Shown one piece after another: positions 32,522 through 39,709 of a stretch of 64,000 nt of DNA. Made by a program: the position numbers and the translations under genes. The DNA comes from Candidatus Oscillibacter pullicola (GTDB lineage: Bacteria; Bacillota; Clostridia; Oscillospirales; Oscillospiraceae). How positions within the stretch are numbered: the first letter of the stretch is position 1; each line of letters opens with the position of its first letter. The stretch covers positions 36,329 through 100,328 of the forward strand of contig DWXY01000124.1 in assembly GCA_019118935.1 (NCBI GenBank), written 5' to 3'. The notes beneath the pieces are model-generated. The model had not been told where the DNA came from. It did not search any database and worked only from the letters and a program-made list of their open reading frames with translations.

Positions 32522-33591
32522 GGCATCACCGCCCCCACGGAGGCCAGCACGGAGATGAGCAGCAGCAGCGCGCAGCTGCCGGTCATGCCCAGGATCAGGC
32601 CGAAGGCGCCTCCCAGCCCGTCGATGAGCTTGCACAGCCCCGGCGCCCCCACCACTGAGGCCAGATACGCCGTCCCCTTGTACAGCAGGTACTGGACCCC
32701 CAGCTGCAGAAAGGGATAGGCGCAGGCCGCCAGGATGGCCAGCATCCCGAAGACGCCGATGGTGTTCTTCAGCATCCCGGCCCCGGCCAGCACCGTCTCC
32801 GACGCGTCGGCGATGATGCCCCCCACCACCGGCACCACGCCGGAGATGGCGGCCTTGGCCACCTTCACCGTGGCGCTGTCCGCGGAGCCGGAGATGATCC
32901 GCACCACGGAGAGGTACACGGTGAACACCAGCAGCGCCGTGGTGAGGACCCAGGTCACCAGCTTCTTCAGCCCCTCAGCGATGGCCCCCAGCCGGTTTTC
33001 CGGCAGGCAGGCCGCCGCCGTCAGCAGGCCGATATAGAGGTACACCAGCGGCAGCAGCAGCTGCCGGATCAGCCGCAGCAGCAGGTCCACGAAGAACACC
33101 GTGGACACCTGCTGCACCGTGGCGGTGGTGACGGCCCCGCTGGCCGCCGTGGCCGCCGCCAGGGTGGGCAGCAGCGCCTGGGAGAAGTCCGCCAGCTCCC
33201 CGATGGTCCGGCTGCCCAGCCCCATCAGGGTGTCCAGACTCCCGGCGGAGGCCAGGGTGATGGACAGCGCCCCCGCCATGGGCAGGAACGCCGCACCCTT
33301 CCCCCCGGTCCCCTGAGCGAAGCCCTCCACGGCGCCGCACAGCACCACCACCAGCAGCACCGCCGCCGCGCCCCGGGTCCGCTCCCGGACCACGTCCCCC
33401 ACCTGGTCCGCCAGCCGGTCTAAAATGTTCCCCACACCCTGGGCAAAGCCTGTCCCGCCGGAGAGGTCTTCCGGTCCGATGTCCTCCGCCGCCTCCGGGG
33501 CGGCCCGCTCCAGCTCCGCCGGCAGGTCCGCCGCCGCGGCGGAGGTGGTCAGCGCCAGCACCAGCGCCGCCAAACAGATCCACCATTTCAT
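32518..33591 (-). CDS. spoIIIAE: Stage III sporulation protein AE
   Basis: The 357-residue polytopic protein starts with a signal-like segment (MKWWICLAALVLALTTSAAAA), then a luminal stretch and about seven membrane segments. SpoIIIAE is the largest membrane part of the channel. ATGA overlaps link it to AD upstream and AF downstream. Confidence 0.93.
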   Translation of the reverse strand: MKWWICLAALVLALTTSAAAADLPAELERAAPEAAEDIGPEDLSGGTGFAQGVGNILDRLADQVGDVVRERTRGAAAVLLVVVLCGAVEGFAQGTGGKGAAFLPMAGALSITLASAGSLDTLMGLGSRTIGELADFSQALLPTLAAATAASGAVTTATVQQVSTVFFVDLLLRLIRQLLLPLVYLYIGLLTAAACLPENRLGAIAEGLKKLVTWVLTTALLVFTVYLSVVRIISGSADSATVKVAKAAISGVVPVVGGIIADASETVLAGAGMLKNTIGVFGMLAILAACAYPFLQLGVQYLLYKGTAYLASVVGAPGLCKLIDGLGGAFGLILGMTGSCALLLLISVLASVGAVMP

Positions 33592-33977
33592 CCCATCAGC
33601 TCCAACAGCATGTCCAGCACCGCCCGCAGCAGCGGCAGGGCCGCCAGCAGGGCGCAGAGGGTCCCCGCCGTCTCCACCACGGAGGCCAGGGCGCTCTCCC
33701 CCGCATCCCGGCAGAGGTTGCCCCCCACCTGCACCACCAGGGCGATGCCGATGGTCTTGTACAGGGGTACGAACAGGTCCGCGGACACGCCGCTGGCCGA
33801 CCCCAGCTCCCCCAGGAAGGCCAGCAGCTCCTCCACCACGCCCGCCAGGGCCAGGGCCACCACCACGGCGGCCCCCACCGCCAGCAGCAGCGCCGTCTCC
33901 GGACTGCCCCGCTTCACCACCAGGGCCAGCAGCGCCCCCACCACGCACAGCCCCGTCACCTGGATGACCTGCTCCAT
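33588..33977 (-). CDS. spoIIIAD: Stage III sporulation protein AD
   Basis: The 129-residue hydrophobic protein has about four membrane segments and the AC/AD family sequence (VGGNLCRDAGESALASVVE). It is paralogous to SpoIIIAC. It follows AC by 1 bp and overlaps AE. Confidence 0.92.
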   Translation of the reverse strand: MEQVIQVTGLCVVGALLALVVKRGSPETALLLAVGAAVVVALALAGVVEELLAFLGELGSASGVSADLFVPLYKTIGIALVVQVGGNLCRDAGESALASVVETAGTLCALLAALPLLRAVLDMLLELMG

Positions 33978-33978
33978 A

Positions 33979-34173
33979 TCAGAAGTCGAACAGGGACTTG
34001 ATGAGGTCGAACAGGTCGCTGATCTCCCGGACCATCAGCATCAGCACGCACACCAGCCCCGCCAGCACCACCATCAGCCCCTGCTCCTCCCGGCCCGAGC
34101 GGATCAGCAGCTGGTTCAGCACCGCCACCAGGATGCCGATGGCGGCGATCTTGAAAATCAAATCCACTTCCAT
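33979..34173 (-). CDS. spoIIIAC: Stage III sporulation protein AC
   Basis: The 64-residue protein has two membrane segments and matches SpoIIIAC (MEVDLIFKIAAIGILVAVL and ISDLFDLIKSLF). Length is as expected for the family. Confidence 0.93.
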   Translation of the reverse strand: MEVDLIFKIAAIGILVAVLNQLLIRSGREEQGLMVVLAGLVCVLMLMVREISDLFDLIKSLFDF

Positions 34174-34183
34174 GCGTCTATCC

Positions 34184-34681
34184 TCAAATCAGTAAAATCA
34201 CCAGCAGCGCCGCGCTGGAAAGCCACAGCGCCGCGGACCGCTTCTCCGTCTCCTGCCTGTGGTCCCGGGCCGCCGCCAGGTTTTTTTCCAGGATCTTTCC
34301 GGCAAGGGTCAATGCTTTACATACGCTCTCCTCATCCCCCTGGAGGGAATCCCCCAGGGCGGTCAGGGCGGTCCGGCTCTCCGGACCGAGGGGCAGCGCC
34401 TCCGCGGCGGACCGCCAGCTCTGCCCCAGGGGCGCGCCCCGCGCCAGCGACGCCGCCACCGATGTACAAAAGTCCCGGACAGGTCCCGTCCGGTCCCGGC
34501 CCAGGGACCCCAGCAGCCGGGGCAGGCTGGTCCGGCGGAGCCGGATCTCCTCCCCCATGCGGTCCAGCAGGGCGGTCAGGTCCGCCAGCGTGTCCAACTC
34601 CCACCTGCGCTCCGCCGCCGACCGCCGCCAGGCCCAGGTCCCGGCCCCCAGGATACACACCGCGCCCACCAGCTTCACCAT
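34184..34681 (-). CDS. spoIIIAB: Stage III sporulation protein AB
   Basis: The 165-residue protein has an N-terminal membrane segment, a helical body (LADLTALLDRMGEEIRLRRTSLPRLL) resembling GspF-like proteins, and a C-terminal membrane segment. It overlaps the end of spoIIIAA by 7 bp. Confidence 0.92.
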   Translation of the reverse strand: MVKLVGAVCILGAGTWAWRRSAAERRWELDTLADLTALLDRMGEEIRLRRTSLPRLLGSLGRDRTGPVRDFCTSVAASLARGAPLGQSWRSAAEALPLGPESRTALTALGDSLQGDEESVCKALTLAGKILEKNLAAARDHRQETEKRSAALWLSSAALLVILLI

Positions 34682-35583
34682 GGCAGTTCCTCCACTTCGT
34701 ACGTCCTTCCGGCCTCATCCCAGCGGATGCGCACCGCCAGCCGGAACACCTTCTCCGCCAGCAGCTGCCGGTACAGCGGCCGCTGGGTCAGCTCTGCGGC
34801 ATCGGCGGCGTGGATGGTGGCCAGCAGCCCCACGCCGCACCCGGCGGCCTGCATGGCGGCCCGGAGGTCCGCCTCCGCCGTGATCTCGTCCACGGCGATG
34901 ACCTGGGGGTTCATGGCCCGCAGGGCCATGGGGATGCCCAGCGCCTTGGGGCAGGCGTCCAGCACGTCCGTCCGGGGCCCCACGTCCATCTGGGGCCTCC
35001 CCCGGACCATCACCGCCACCTCCCCCCGCTCGTCGATGAGGGAGACCCGCAGGCCCGGCCTGCCGGTGCCGCCGGAGGAGATGCACCGCACCAGATCCCG
35101 CAGCAGCGTGGTCTTGCCGCCGCCGGGGGGCGACAGCAGCAGGGTGTTCTGATACCGCCCGTCCCGAAACAGCCGGGGCGCCACCGCCTCCCCGATCCCC
35201 CGCTGCTCCCGGGCGATGCGGACGGCGGCGGAGGACAGGTCCCGCAGGGCGGTGTTCTCCCCGTCCTTCATCACCGCCGTGCCGCACAGCCCCACCCGGA
35301 AGCCGCCCCGGACGGAGAGATACCCCTCCCGCAGGGTCTCCTCCGCCGCGTAGCGGGAGTAGTCGGTGGCAAGGTCGCAGAGGACCTCCAGGTCCTCCGG
35401 CGTCACGGCGGTCCCCAGGGACCGCTCCCCCTCCGGCAGCAGCACTGCCAGCGGCCGCCCCGCCCGAAGGCGGAACTCCTCCGCCCGCTGCCGGACCTCC
35501 GGCGGCTGGGCCAGAGCCTGTTCCCGCAGCCGGCCCGGCAGCACCCGGGCCGCCTCCTCGTAGCGGCGTTCTTCCTCCTTCAC
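34675..35583 (-). CDS. spoIIIAA: Stage III sporulation protein AA
   Basis: SpoIIIAA is the ATPase of the channel complex, related to type II/IV secretion ATPases. The 302-residue product has Walker A PPGGGKTTLL (152-161), DERGE, and VIAVDEITAEAD as the Walker B region. I use the GTG at 35583, 8 nt after AAAGGGGG; the frame continues upstream through the promoter without a ribosome site. A sigma-E promoter lies at 35613-35642. It is the first gene of the eight-gene spoIIIA operon. Confidence 0.94.
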   Translation of the reverse strand: MKEEERRYEEAARVLPGRLREQALAQPPEVRQRAEEFRLRAGRPLAVLLPEGERSLGTAVTPEDLEVLCDLATDYSRYAAEETLREGYLSVRGGFRVGLCGTAVMKDGENTALRDLSSAAVRIAREQRGIGEAVAPRLFRDGRYQNTLLLSPPGGGKTTLLRDLVRCISSGGTGRPGLRVSLIDERGEVAVMVRGRPQMDVGPRTDVLDACPKALGIPMALRAMNPQVIAVDEITAEADLRAAMQAAGCGVGLLATIHAADAAELTQRPLYRQLLAEKVFRLAVRIRWDEAGRTYEVEELPW

Positions 35584-35612
35584 GGGCCGCGCCCCCTTTC
35601 GTAATACGCTAT

Positions 35613-35642
35613 ACTCTATGAGGGGTTGTCCCCGGATATGAC
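35613..35642 (-). promoter_or_regulatory. Sigma-E-type promoter of spoIIIA operon
   Basis: On the minus strand GTCATAT (35636-35642) and CATAGAGT (35613-35620) are separated by 15 nt, matching the sigma-E consensus used for spoIIIA in other spore formers. A GGGGACAACCCC hairpin lies in the spacer. Confidence 0.65.
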
Positions 35643-35688
35643 TGCCCCGGCGGAAAATGGGACAAGCCCGAAAAAATGGAAAGCGTGC

Positions 35689-35742
35689 TTGACATGGAAC
35701 CGGAAGTGTGCTAACTTGAAGATGGAAAGCAAACTTTCCATC
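35689..35742 (+). promoter_or_regulatory. Promoter and operator of HTH/four-paralog operon
   Basis: TTGACA (35689-35694) and TAACTT (35712-35717) are 17 nt apart. Just after lies an inverted repeat, GATGGAAAG-CAAA-CTTTCCATC (35721-35742), covering the start point. It is probably the autoregulatory site of the HTH protein. Confidence 0.65.
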
Positions 35743-35782
35743 CGTCAGAAGCGGATGGGGCGTATGAAAGGGGGAATCGCCC

Positions 35783-35986
35783 TTGAAAAACCGCCTGGAG
35801 GAGCTGCGCAAGGCCAGGGGGATCAAGCAGGAGGAGCTGGCGGAGGCGCTGGAGGTGTCCCGCCAGACCATCGGGTCCCTGGAAAACGGGCGGTACAATC
35901 CCTCCATCCTGCTGGCCTTCAAGCTGGCCCGGTACTTCGGCACCACCATTGAGGACATTTTCATCTATGAGGAGGAGGGCACATGA
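35783..35986 (+). CDS. Cro/XRE-family regulator of a membrane-protein cluster
   Basis: The 67-residue protein is a single helix-turn-helix domain (GIKQEELAEALEVSRQTIGSLENGRYNPS) with the typical YFGTTIEDIFIYEE ending. The start is a TTG at 35783, 8 nt after GAAAGGGGG. Its stop overlaps the ATG of the first of four paralogous membrane genes, so it is part of their operon. The operator-like repeat upstream suggests autorepression. Confidence 0.85.
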   Translation: MKNRLEELRKARGIKQEELAEALEVSRQTIGSLENGRYNPSILLAFKLARYFGTTIEDIFIYEEEGT

Positions 35987-36414
35987 AGAAGCAGGTCATA
36001 TTGATGTCCCTGGCGATCGCGGGGCTGCTGTGCTGCATCCTGATGTTCGTTCTGAATGGGCCGGGCGCGCCTAGTCTCTCCGGCGGCGCGGCCTCCCTGC
36101 TGGGTACGGCCGGGGCGGTGCTGTTCGGCACCTGCATCGGGACGCTGCTCCAGCTGAAACGGCTCTCCCGGGACCCGGACTACCGGCAGAGGCAGAAGGC
36201 CCGGTGTGACGAGCGGAACCAGGCCATCCGGGACCGGGCCGGCTATCTCGCCGGGCTCCTGACCCTGTCCCTGCTGGTGATGGCCGGGTGGAGCCTGCAA
36301 AGCTTTGCGCGTCTCGGTGTCCCCGAATGGGTCGTCCGGCTCCTCCTGGGAAGCTGGGTATTTTATCTGGCGGCGTTTTTCCTTCTGTACAAGTGGTTTC
36401 AGCGGCGAATGTAG
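35983..36414 (+). CDS. Paralogous small membrane protein 1 of 4
   Basis: The 143-residue protein has two membrane segments near the N-terminus (about 5-25 and 36-58), a charged loop with ARCDERNQAIRDRAGYLAG (about 73-91), and two further segments. The charged motif DERNxAIRxxA recurs in the next three genes, resembling DUF2178-type membrane proteins. Function unknown. It overlaps the HTH gene by 4 bp. Confidence 0.75.
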   Translation: MKKQVILMSLAIAGLLCCILMFVLNGPGAPSLSGGAASLLGTAGAVLFGTCIGTLLQLKRLSRDPDYRQRQKARCDERNQAIRDRAGYLAGLLTLSLLVMAGWSLQSFARLGVPEWVVRLLLGSWVFYLAAFFLLYKWFQRRM

Positions 36415-36429
36415 GAGAGGAGGGGCACC

Positions 36430-36861
36430 ATGCACAAGCGGACACTGTTTATCCTTCTGGTCATCGCGGGCGTCCTCTGCTGGGCGTTCCCGGTGGTGCT
36501 GGAATGGCTGGGAGAGCCCCGGCTGCTGCCGGACGGCATGGACTCCCTGTTGGGAATGGTGGGCATGACGGTGTTCTGCGCCGCCCTCAACGTACTGCGG
36601 CGGCTGGACAAAGCGTCCGACCCCGCCTACCGCCGGGAGCAGAAGGCGCTGCACGACGAGCGGAACACCGCCATCCAGAACAAGGCGCGGGCGATCTCAG
36701 GAGATATCACGATGCTGGCGGTGCTGCTGGCCGCCATGTTCTTTCAGGCCTTTGAAGGCCCGGAGATCCCTGGCTGGATCAGCTGGTTCCTGTTTGGAAT
36801 CGTCATCGGCAATCTTCTTCTGTCCCTGGCCCTGCACCGCTGGCTCCAGCGGAAGATGTGA
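36430..36861 (+). CDS. Paralogous small membrane protein 2 of 4
   Basis: The 143-residue protein has the same four-segment layout as its neighbours with ALHDERNTAIQNKARAISGD in the central loop. A GGAGAGGAGGGG ribosome site precedes the ATG. It lies 15 bp after gene 1 and ends RWLQRKM, similar to the end of gene 1 (WFQRRM). Confidence 0.75.
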   Translation: MHKRTLFILLVIAGVLCWAFPVVLEWLGEPRLLPDGMDSLLGMVGMTVFCAALNVLRRLDKASDPAYRREQKALHDERNTAIQNKARAISGDITMLAVLLAAMFFQAFEGPEIPGWISWFLFGIVIGNLLLSLALHRWLQRKM

Positions 36862-36873
36862 GGAGGCGCTGTC

Positions 36874-37284
36874 ATGAAGCGGAACACACGCTGGTATCTG
36901 TTGGCCGCCGCGGCAGGGGCGCTGCTGGCGGGGGCCGCCCTCTGGGCGGCGCGGGCGTTTCCCGCCGCCCCCGTTGCCGTGCTGGGGGCCGTCGGCCTTG
37001 CGGGCGGCCTCCTGCTCTTCTGCGCCCTTGCGGAACTGCTGTCCGTCCAGGACCCCGCCCGGCGGGAGCGGGACCGGGAGGACCACGACGAGCGGAGTGC
37101 TATGATCCGGGCCAAGGCCAGGGCCCGGGCGGGGGACGTGCTGCTGTGGCTGCTGCTGTTCGGCGCTGCCTACCTGTACTTCTTCGACGTGCCCAAGTGG
37201 GTCAACATCACCCTGCTGGGCCTGGCCTGTTTGAAAAAACTTCTGGACTGGATGTTCACCGTCTGGTACCGCCGTCAGTATTAA
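36874..37284 (+). CDS. Paralogous small membrane protein 3 of 4
   Basis: The 136-residue protein has two N-terminal membrane segments, the central loop EDHDERSAMIRAKARARAGD, and two C-terminal segments ending FTVWYRRQY. It is the most divergent of the set at its N-terminus and lies 12 bp after gene 2. Confidence 0.75.
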   Translation: MKRNTRWYLLAAAAGALLAGAALWAARAFPAAPVAVLGAVGLAGGLLLFCALAELLSVQDPARRERDREDHDERSAMIRAKARARAGDVLLWLLLFGAAYLYFFDVPKWVNITLLGLACLKKLLDWMFTVWYRRQY

Positions 37285-37299
37285 AGGGAGGGACTCTGT

Positions 37300-37722
37300 A
37301 TGAACCGCACACAAAAAAAGCGCCTGTTCCAGGGACTTCTGGCCGTGGGCATCGTCCTGCTGGGCCTGGCCATCCTTCTGGACGGCCGGGTGTCCGACGC
37401 CCTGGGCGGGATGCTCTGCGGCATAGGCTCCGGCCTGCTGGCCATGGCGGGGTCCACCCTGCTGAACCTCCGCCACGAGGCGAAGCACCCGGAGATGGCC
37501 CGGCAGCACGACATCGAGCAGCGGGACGAGCGGAACGTGGCCATCCGGAACCGGGCCAAGGCGGTATCCGGCGAGGCCCTCCAGTGGAGCGTTATGGCGG
37601 CGGCGTGGCTCTCCATCGGCCTGGACGCGCCCCTGTGGGTGCCCCTGGCCGCCACCGGTGTCTTCGTGGCCAAATCCGTGCTGGAGCTGTGTCTCATGAT
37701 CCGCTACGAGCGGGAGATGTGA
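37300..37722 (+). CDS. Paralogous small membrane protein 4 of 4
   Basis: The 140-residue protein has four membrane segments and the loop EQRDERNVAIRNRAKAVSGE. It is preceded by AGGGAGG and followed 10 bp later by the operon terminator. Its ending IRYEREM differs from the arginine-rich ends of genes 1-3. Confidence 0.75.
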   Translation: MNRTQKKRLFQGLLAVGIVLLGLAILLDGRVSDALGGMLCGIGSGLLAMAGSTLLNLRHEAKHPEMARQHDIEQRDERNVAIRNRAKAVSGEALQWSVMAAAWLSIGLDAPLWVPLAATGVFVAKSVLELCLMIRYEREM

Positions 37723-37730
37723 GCACGACA

Positions 37731-37760
37731 AAACCCCCGTCCTTTTCGGACGGGGGCTTT
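37731..37760 (+). terminator. Terminator of HTH/four-paralog operon
   Basis: CCCCCGTCC and GGACGGGGG form a 9-bp stem around TTTTC, followed by CTTTC. On the minus strand AAAAC flips to GTTTT, so it may also stop the convergent Cys-rich gene. Confidence 0.75.
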
Positions 37761-37774
37761 CGTTGCGCCGCCGC

Positions 37775-38605
37775 TCACTTGCAGCAGCTCTTGATGTCGT
37801 CGCAGCTCTCCGGCCGCTTGACGGTGTTGGGCGGGAAGAACTCGCCCACCGGGAAGGAGATGTTCCGGAACAGGGCGCAGGGGTCCTCGCAGCCGTCGCC
37901 GCAGGTGCACTCCTTGTCGGGCATGCAGTAGTCGTACACCGGCACCAGCAGCTGGGTGTCCCGCTCCAGCCGGACGATGGAGAACTGGCCCAGAGTCACG
38001 TAGATCCGCCGGCTGTCGTCCCCGCTGGACAGCTCCCCGCCGAAGCAGTCGCCCACGAAGGTGGGGATTTCGCACAGGTCGCAGTCGCAGTCCCGCTTGC
38101 AGCAGCAGTCCATGATGCGGGCGTCCAGCACGATGGGGTCCACGGCCTCCACCACGGCGATGGGCGTGTTGGACCGCTGCATCATCTGGGGATCCGGCTC
38201 TCCGGCCCGCATCTCGGAGGAGAAGATCTTGGCGTTCCCCTCGCTGCCGAACAGGATGGCCCGCTTGTCAAAGACGCACAGGCCCTCCACCGTCACCGGC
38301 ACCGGGCAGCTGAGATAGGCCTGGAGTGTCACGTGGTAGAAGAAGCGCATATCCACGGTGTAGAAGCCCCGGTTGAAGCTGACGGGCTCCACATCCACAT
38401 AGACGTACAGCAGCTTGGCGCTGCCGCCCTTCACGGACAGGGCGCGGTTGATGACGTCCACACACTGCAGCTTGGGGTAAAACCGCAGGTCCTCGATGCA
38501 GTCCTTATCGCGGCAGGAATCAAAAATCTTCCTGGTATGGATGCAAACCGCCTCCCGGATGCCGCAGGAGTCCTCCACGGGACCGGGCATAACTTTCTCG
38601 GGCAT
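37775..38605 (-). CDS. Cysteine-rich conserved clostridial protein, possibly sporulation-related
   Basis: The 276-residue soluble protein has clustered cysteines (CRDKDC near 30; CCCKRDCDCDLC near 183; CTCGDGCEDPC near 240; CC at the end) and a CIEDLRFYPKLQC motif. It has no signal peptide or membrane segment. I recognise the pattern from other Clostridia genomes but know no function. TAGGAGG precedes the ATG at 38605. A hairpin leader and a CATACACT element, like the -10 of mother-cell sigma factors, lie upstream; with the cysteine content this would fit a spore-coat or late mother-cell protein (inference). Confidence 0.65.
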   Translation of the reverse strand: MPEKVMPGPVEDSCGIREAVCIHTRKIFDSCRDKDCIEDLRFYPKLQCVDVINRALSVKGGSAKLLYVYVDVEPVSFNRGFYTVDMRFFYHVTLQAYLSCPVPVTVEGLCVFDKRAILFGSEGNAKIFSSEMRAGEPDPQMMQRSNTPIAVVEAVDPIVLDARIMDCCCKRDCDCDLCEIPTFVGDCFGGELSSGDDSRRIYVTLGQFSIVRLERDTQLLVPVYDYCMPDKECTCGDGCEDPCALFRNISFPVGEFFPPNTVKRPESCDDIKSCCK

Positions 38606-38627
38606 TGCAATACCTCCTAATAAGTAG

Positions 38628-38685
38628 CTGGATGAAAGAGAAGCTCTTTCAATCCAGTGTATGCGCCCGGCGCCCATTGGTGCGG
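38628..38685 (-). promoter_or_regulatory. Possible sporulation promoter and leader hairpin
   Basis: On the minus strand CATACACT (plus positions 38656-38663) lies 16 nt after an AC dinucleotide, loosely like sigma-K (AC-16-CATA). The transcript would then fold CTGGATTGAAAGAG with CTCTTTCATCCAG (38628-38657) before the ribosome site. No vegetative promoter is seen. Confidence 0.35.
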
Positions 38686-38703
38686 CGGCTGGGAAATTCG
38701 GAC

Positions 38704-38743
38704 TATACAAACCCGGCGGTCCTGCGGTATAATACAATTGTAT
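38704..38743 (+). promoter_or_regulatory. Promoter and palindrome of DUF4364 gene
   Basis: A perfect TATAAT (38728-38733) follows a weak TATACA (38704-38709) after 18 nt. The palindrome ATACAATTGTAT (38732-38743) overlaps the -10 and start point and could be an operator. Confidence 0.55.
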
Positions 38744-38771
38744 CCAATCCCATTCCAAGGAGGTGACGCGG

Positions 38772-39311
38772 ATGCCCGGCTTTATCCATGACAAGCTGGA
38801 GATCAAGTTTCTGATCCTGTATATCACCGCCCGGGTGATCGAGCCGATTCCCTTTGACACCGTGTGGGATCTGGCCATGTGCGACGAGGGCGTGGACTAT
38901 TTCGACTTTGCAGAGTGCCTTTCCGACCTGGTGCGGACCGAGCATCTGACGCTGTCGGCGGACGGGCTGTACGCCATCACCGACAAGGGCCTGCGGAACA
39001 GCCGGATCTGCGAGTCCAGCCTCCCCTACTCCGTGCGGCTGCGGTGCGACAAGAACCTGGCCGCCTGCAACCGCCACCTGCGGCGCAAGAGCCAGGTGAA
39101 GGCCTCCACGGAGAAGCGGCCCAACGGCACCTACACGGTGCGGCTGGAGCTGTCGGACGACATGGGCAGCGTGATGGACCTGCGGCTGGCCATCCCCCGG
39201 GAGGACATGGCCGCCATGCTGACGGAGCGGTTCCAGAAGTCCCCGGAGCGGCTGTACGGCGAGATCATGCGGGCCCTGATGTCCTCCGAGCCGGAGGACG
39301 AGGCCCCGTAA
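38772..39311 (+). CDS. DUF4364 family protein
   Basis: The 179-residue protein matches DUF4364: an N-terminal winged-helix-like region (KLEIKFLILYITARVIEPIPF, YFDFAECLSDLVRTEHLTL) and a C-terminal mixed domain. The fold suggests DNA binding, so a regulator is likely, but no target is known. AAGGAGGTGA precedes the ATG at 38772. The gene is divergent from the Cys-rich gene. Confidence 0.85.
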   Translation: MPGFIHDKLEIKFLILYITARVIEPIPFDTVWDLAMCDEGVDYFDFAECLSDLVRTEHLTLSADGLYAITDKGLRNSRICESSLPYSVRLRCDKNLAACNRHLRRKSQVKASTEKRPNGTYTVRLELSDDMGSVMDLRLAIPREDMAAMLTERFQKSPERLYGEIMRALMSSEPEDEAP

Positions 39312-39326
39312 GGAGGGGCGGCGAGG

Positions 39327-39389
39327 GTGATCCTTCTCCTGGCCGCCGGGTCCCCGCTCCGCGGCCTGTCGGCCCGTTTTCGGAGATAA
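39327..39389 (+). CDS. Possible 20-aa peptide
   Basis: A GTG with AAGGAGGGG about 9 nt upstream opens a 20-codon frame rich in leucine, alanine and arginine. Its TAA lies inside the ribosome site of the next ORF, so it could couple translation. Very short and unrecognised; it may be chance. Confidence 0.2.
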   Translation: MILLLAAGSPLRGLSARFRR

Positions 39390-39401
39390 GGAGGTATCCT
39401 T

Positions 39402-39668
39402 CTGCTTCAGATCGTATGGAACTGGATGATGATCGCGGTCTTCCCCCTTCTGGCCGGTCTGCTGTTCCGCTTGCTGTTGCGCCGCTGGCGGCAGGGCTGG
39501 CTTCTGACTGCGGCGGCAGCTGTTTTGGCCCTGATTCTCTTCCTCTGGGCCCTTACGATCCCCATTCCTGGCAGTGAAGGGCCGGGACTCCGGGCCATCC
39601 AGGCCGTCTGCCTGACCCTGGGCGCCGGAGTTATGGAACTGGCGCTGTGGCTGAAACGGCGTCTGTGA
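39402..39668 (+). CDS. Small membrane protein, likely CTG start
   Basis: The product is about 88 residues with three hydrophobic segments (about 8-26, 34-52, 66-82) and a LRRWRQG loop. A strong AAGGAGG ends 7 nt before an in-frame CTG at 39402; the first ATG is at 39426, 31 nt after that site, too far to use it. I therefore propose the rare CTG start. Family not recognised. It ends just before a terminator shared with dnaE. Confidence 0.5.
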   Translation: MLQIVWNWMMIAVFPLLAGLLFRLLLRRWRQGWLLTAAAAVLALILFLWALTIPIPGSEGPGLRAIQAVCLTLGAGVMELALWLKRRL

Positions 39669-39670
39669 AT

Positions 39671-39706
39671 GAAAAGCGCCCGTGTCCTTTCGGACACGGG
39701 CGTTCT
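39671..39706. terminator. Bidirectional terminator between small membrane gene and dnaE
   Basis: An 11-bp stem CGCCCGTGTCC with GGACACGGGCG around TTTC has GAAAAG on one side and TTCTG on the other, so it can act on both strands. Confidence 0.8.
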
Positions 39707-39709
39707 GCT

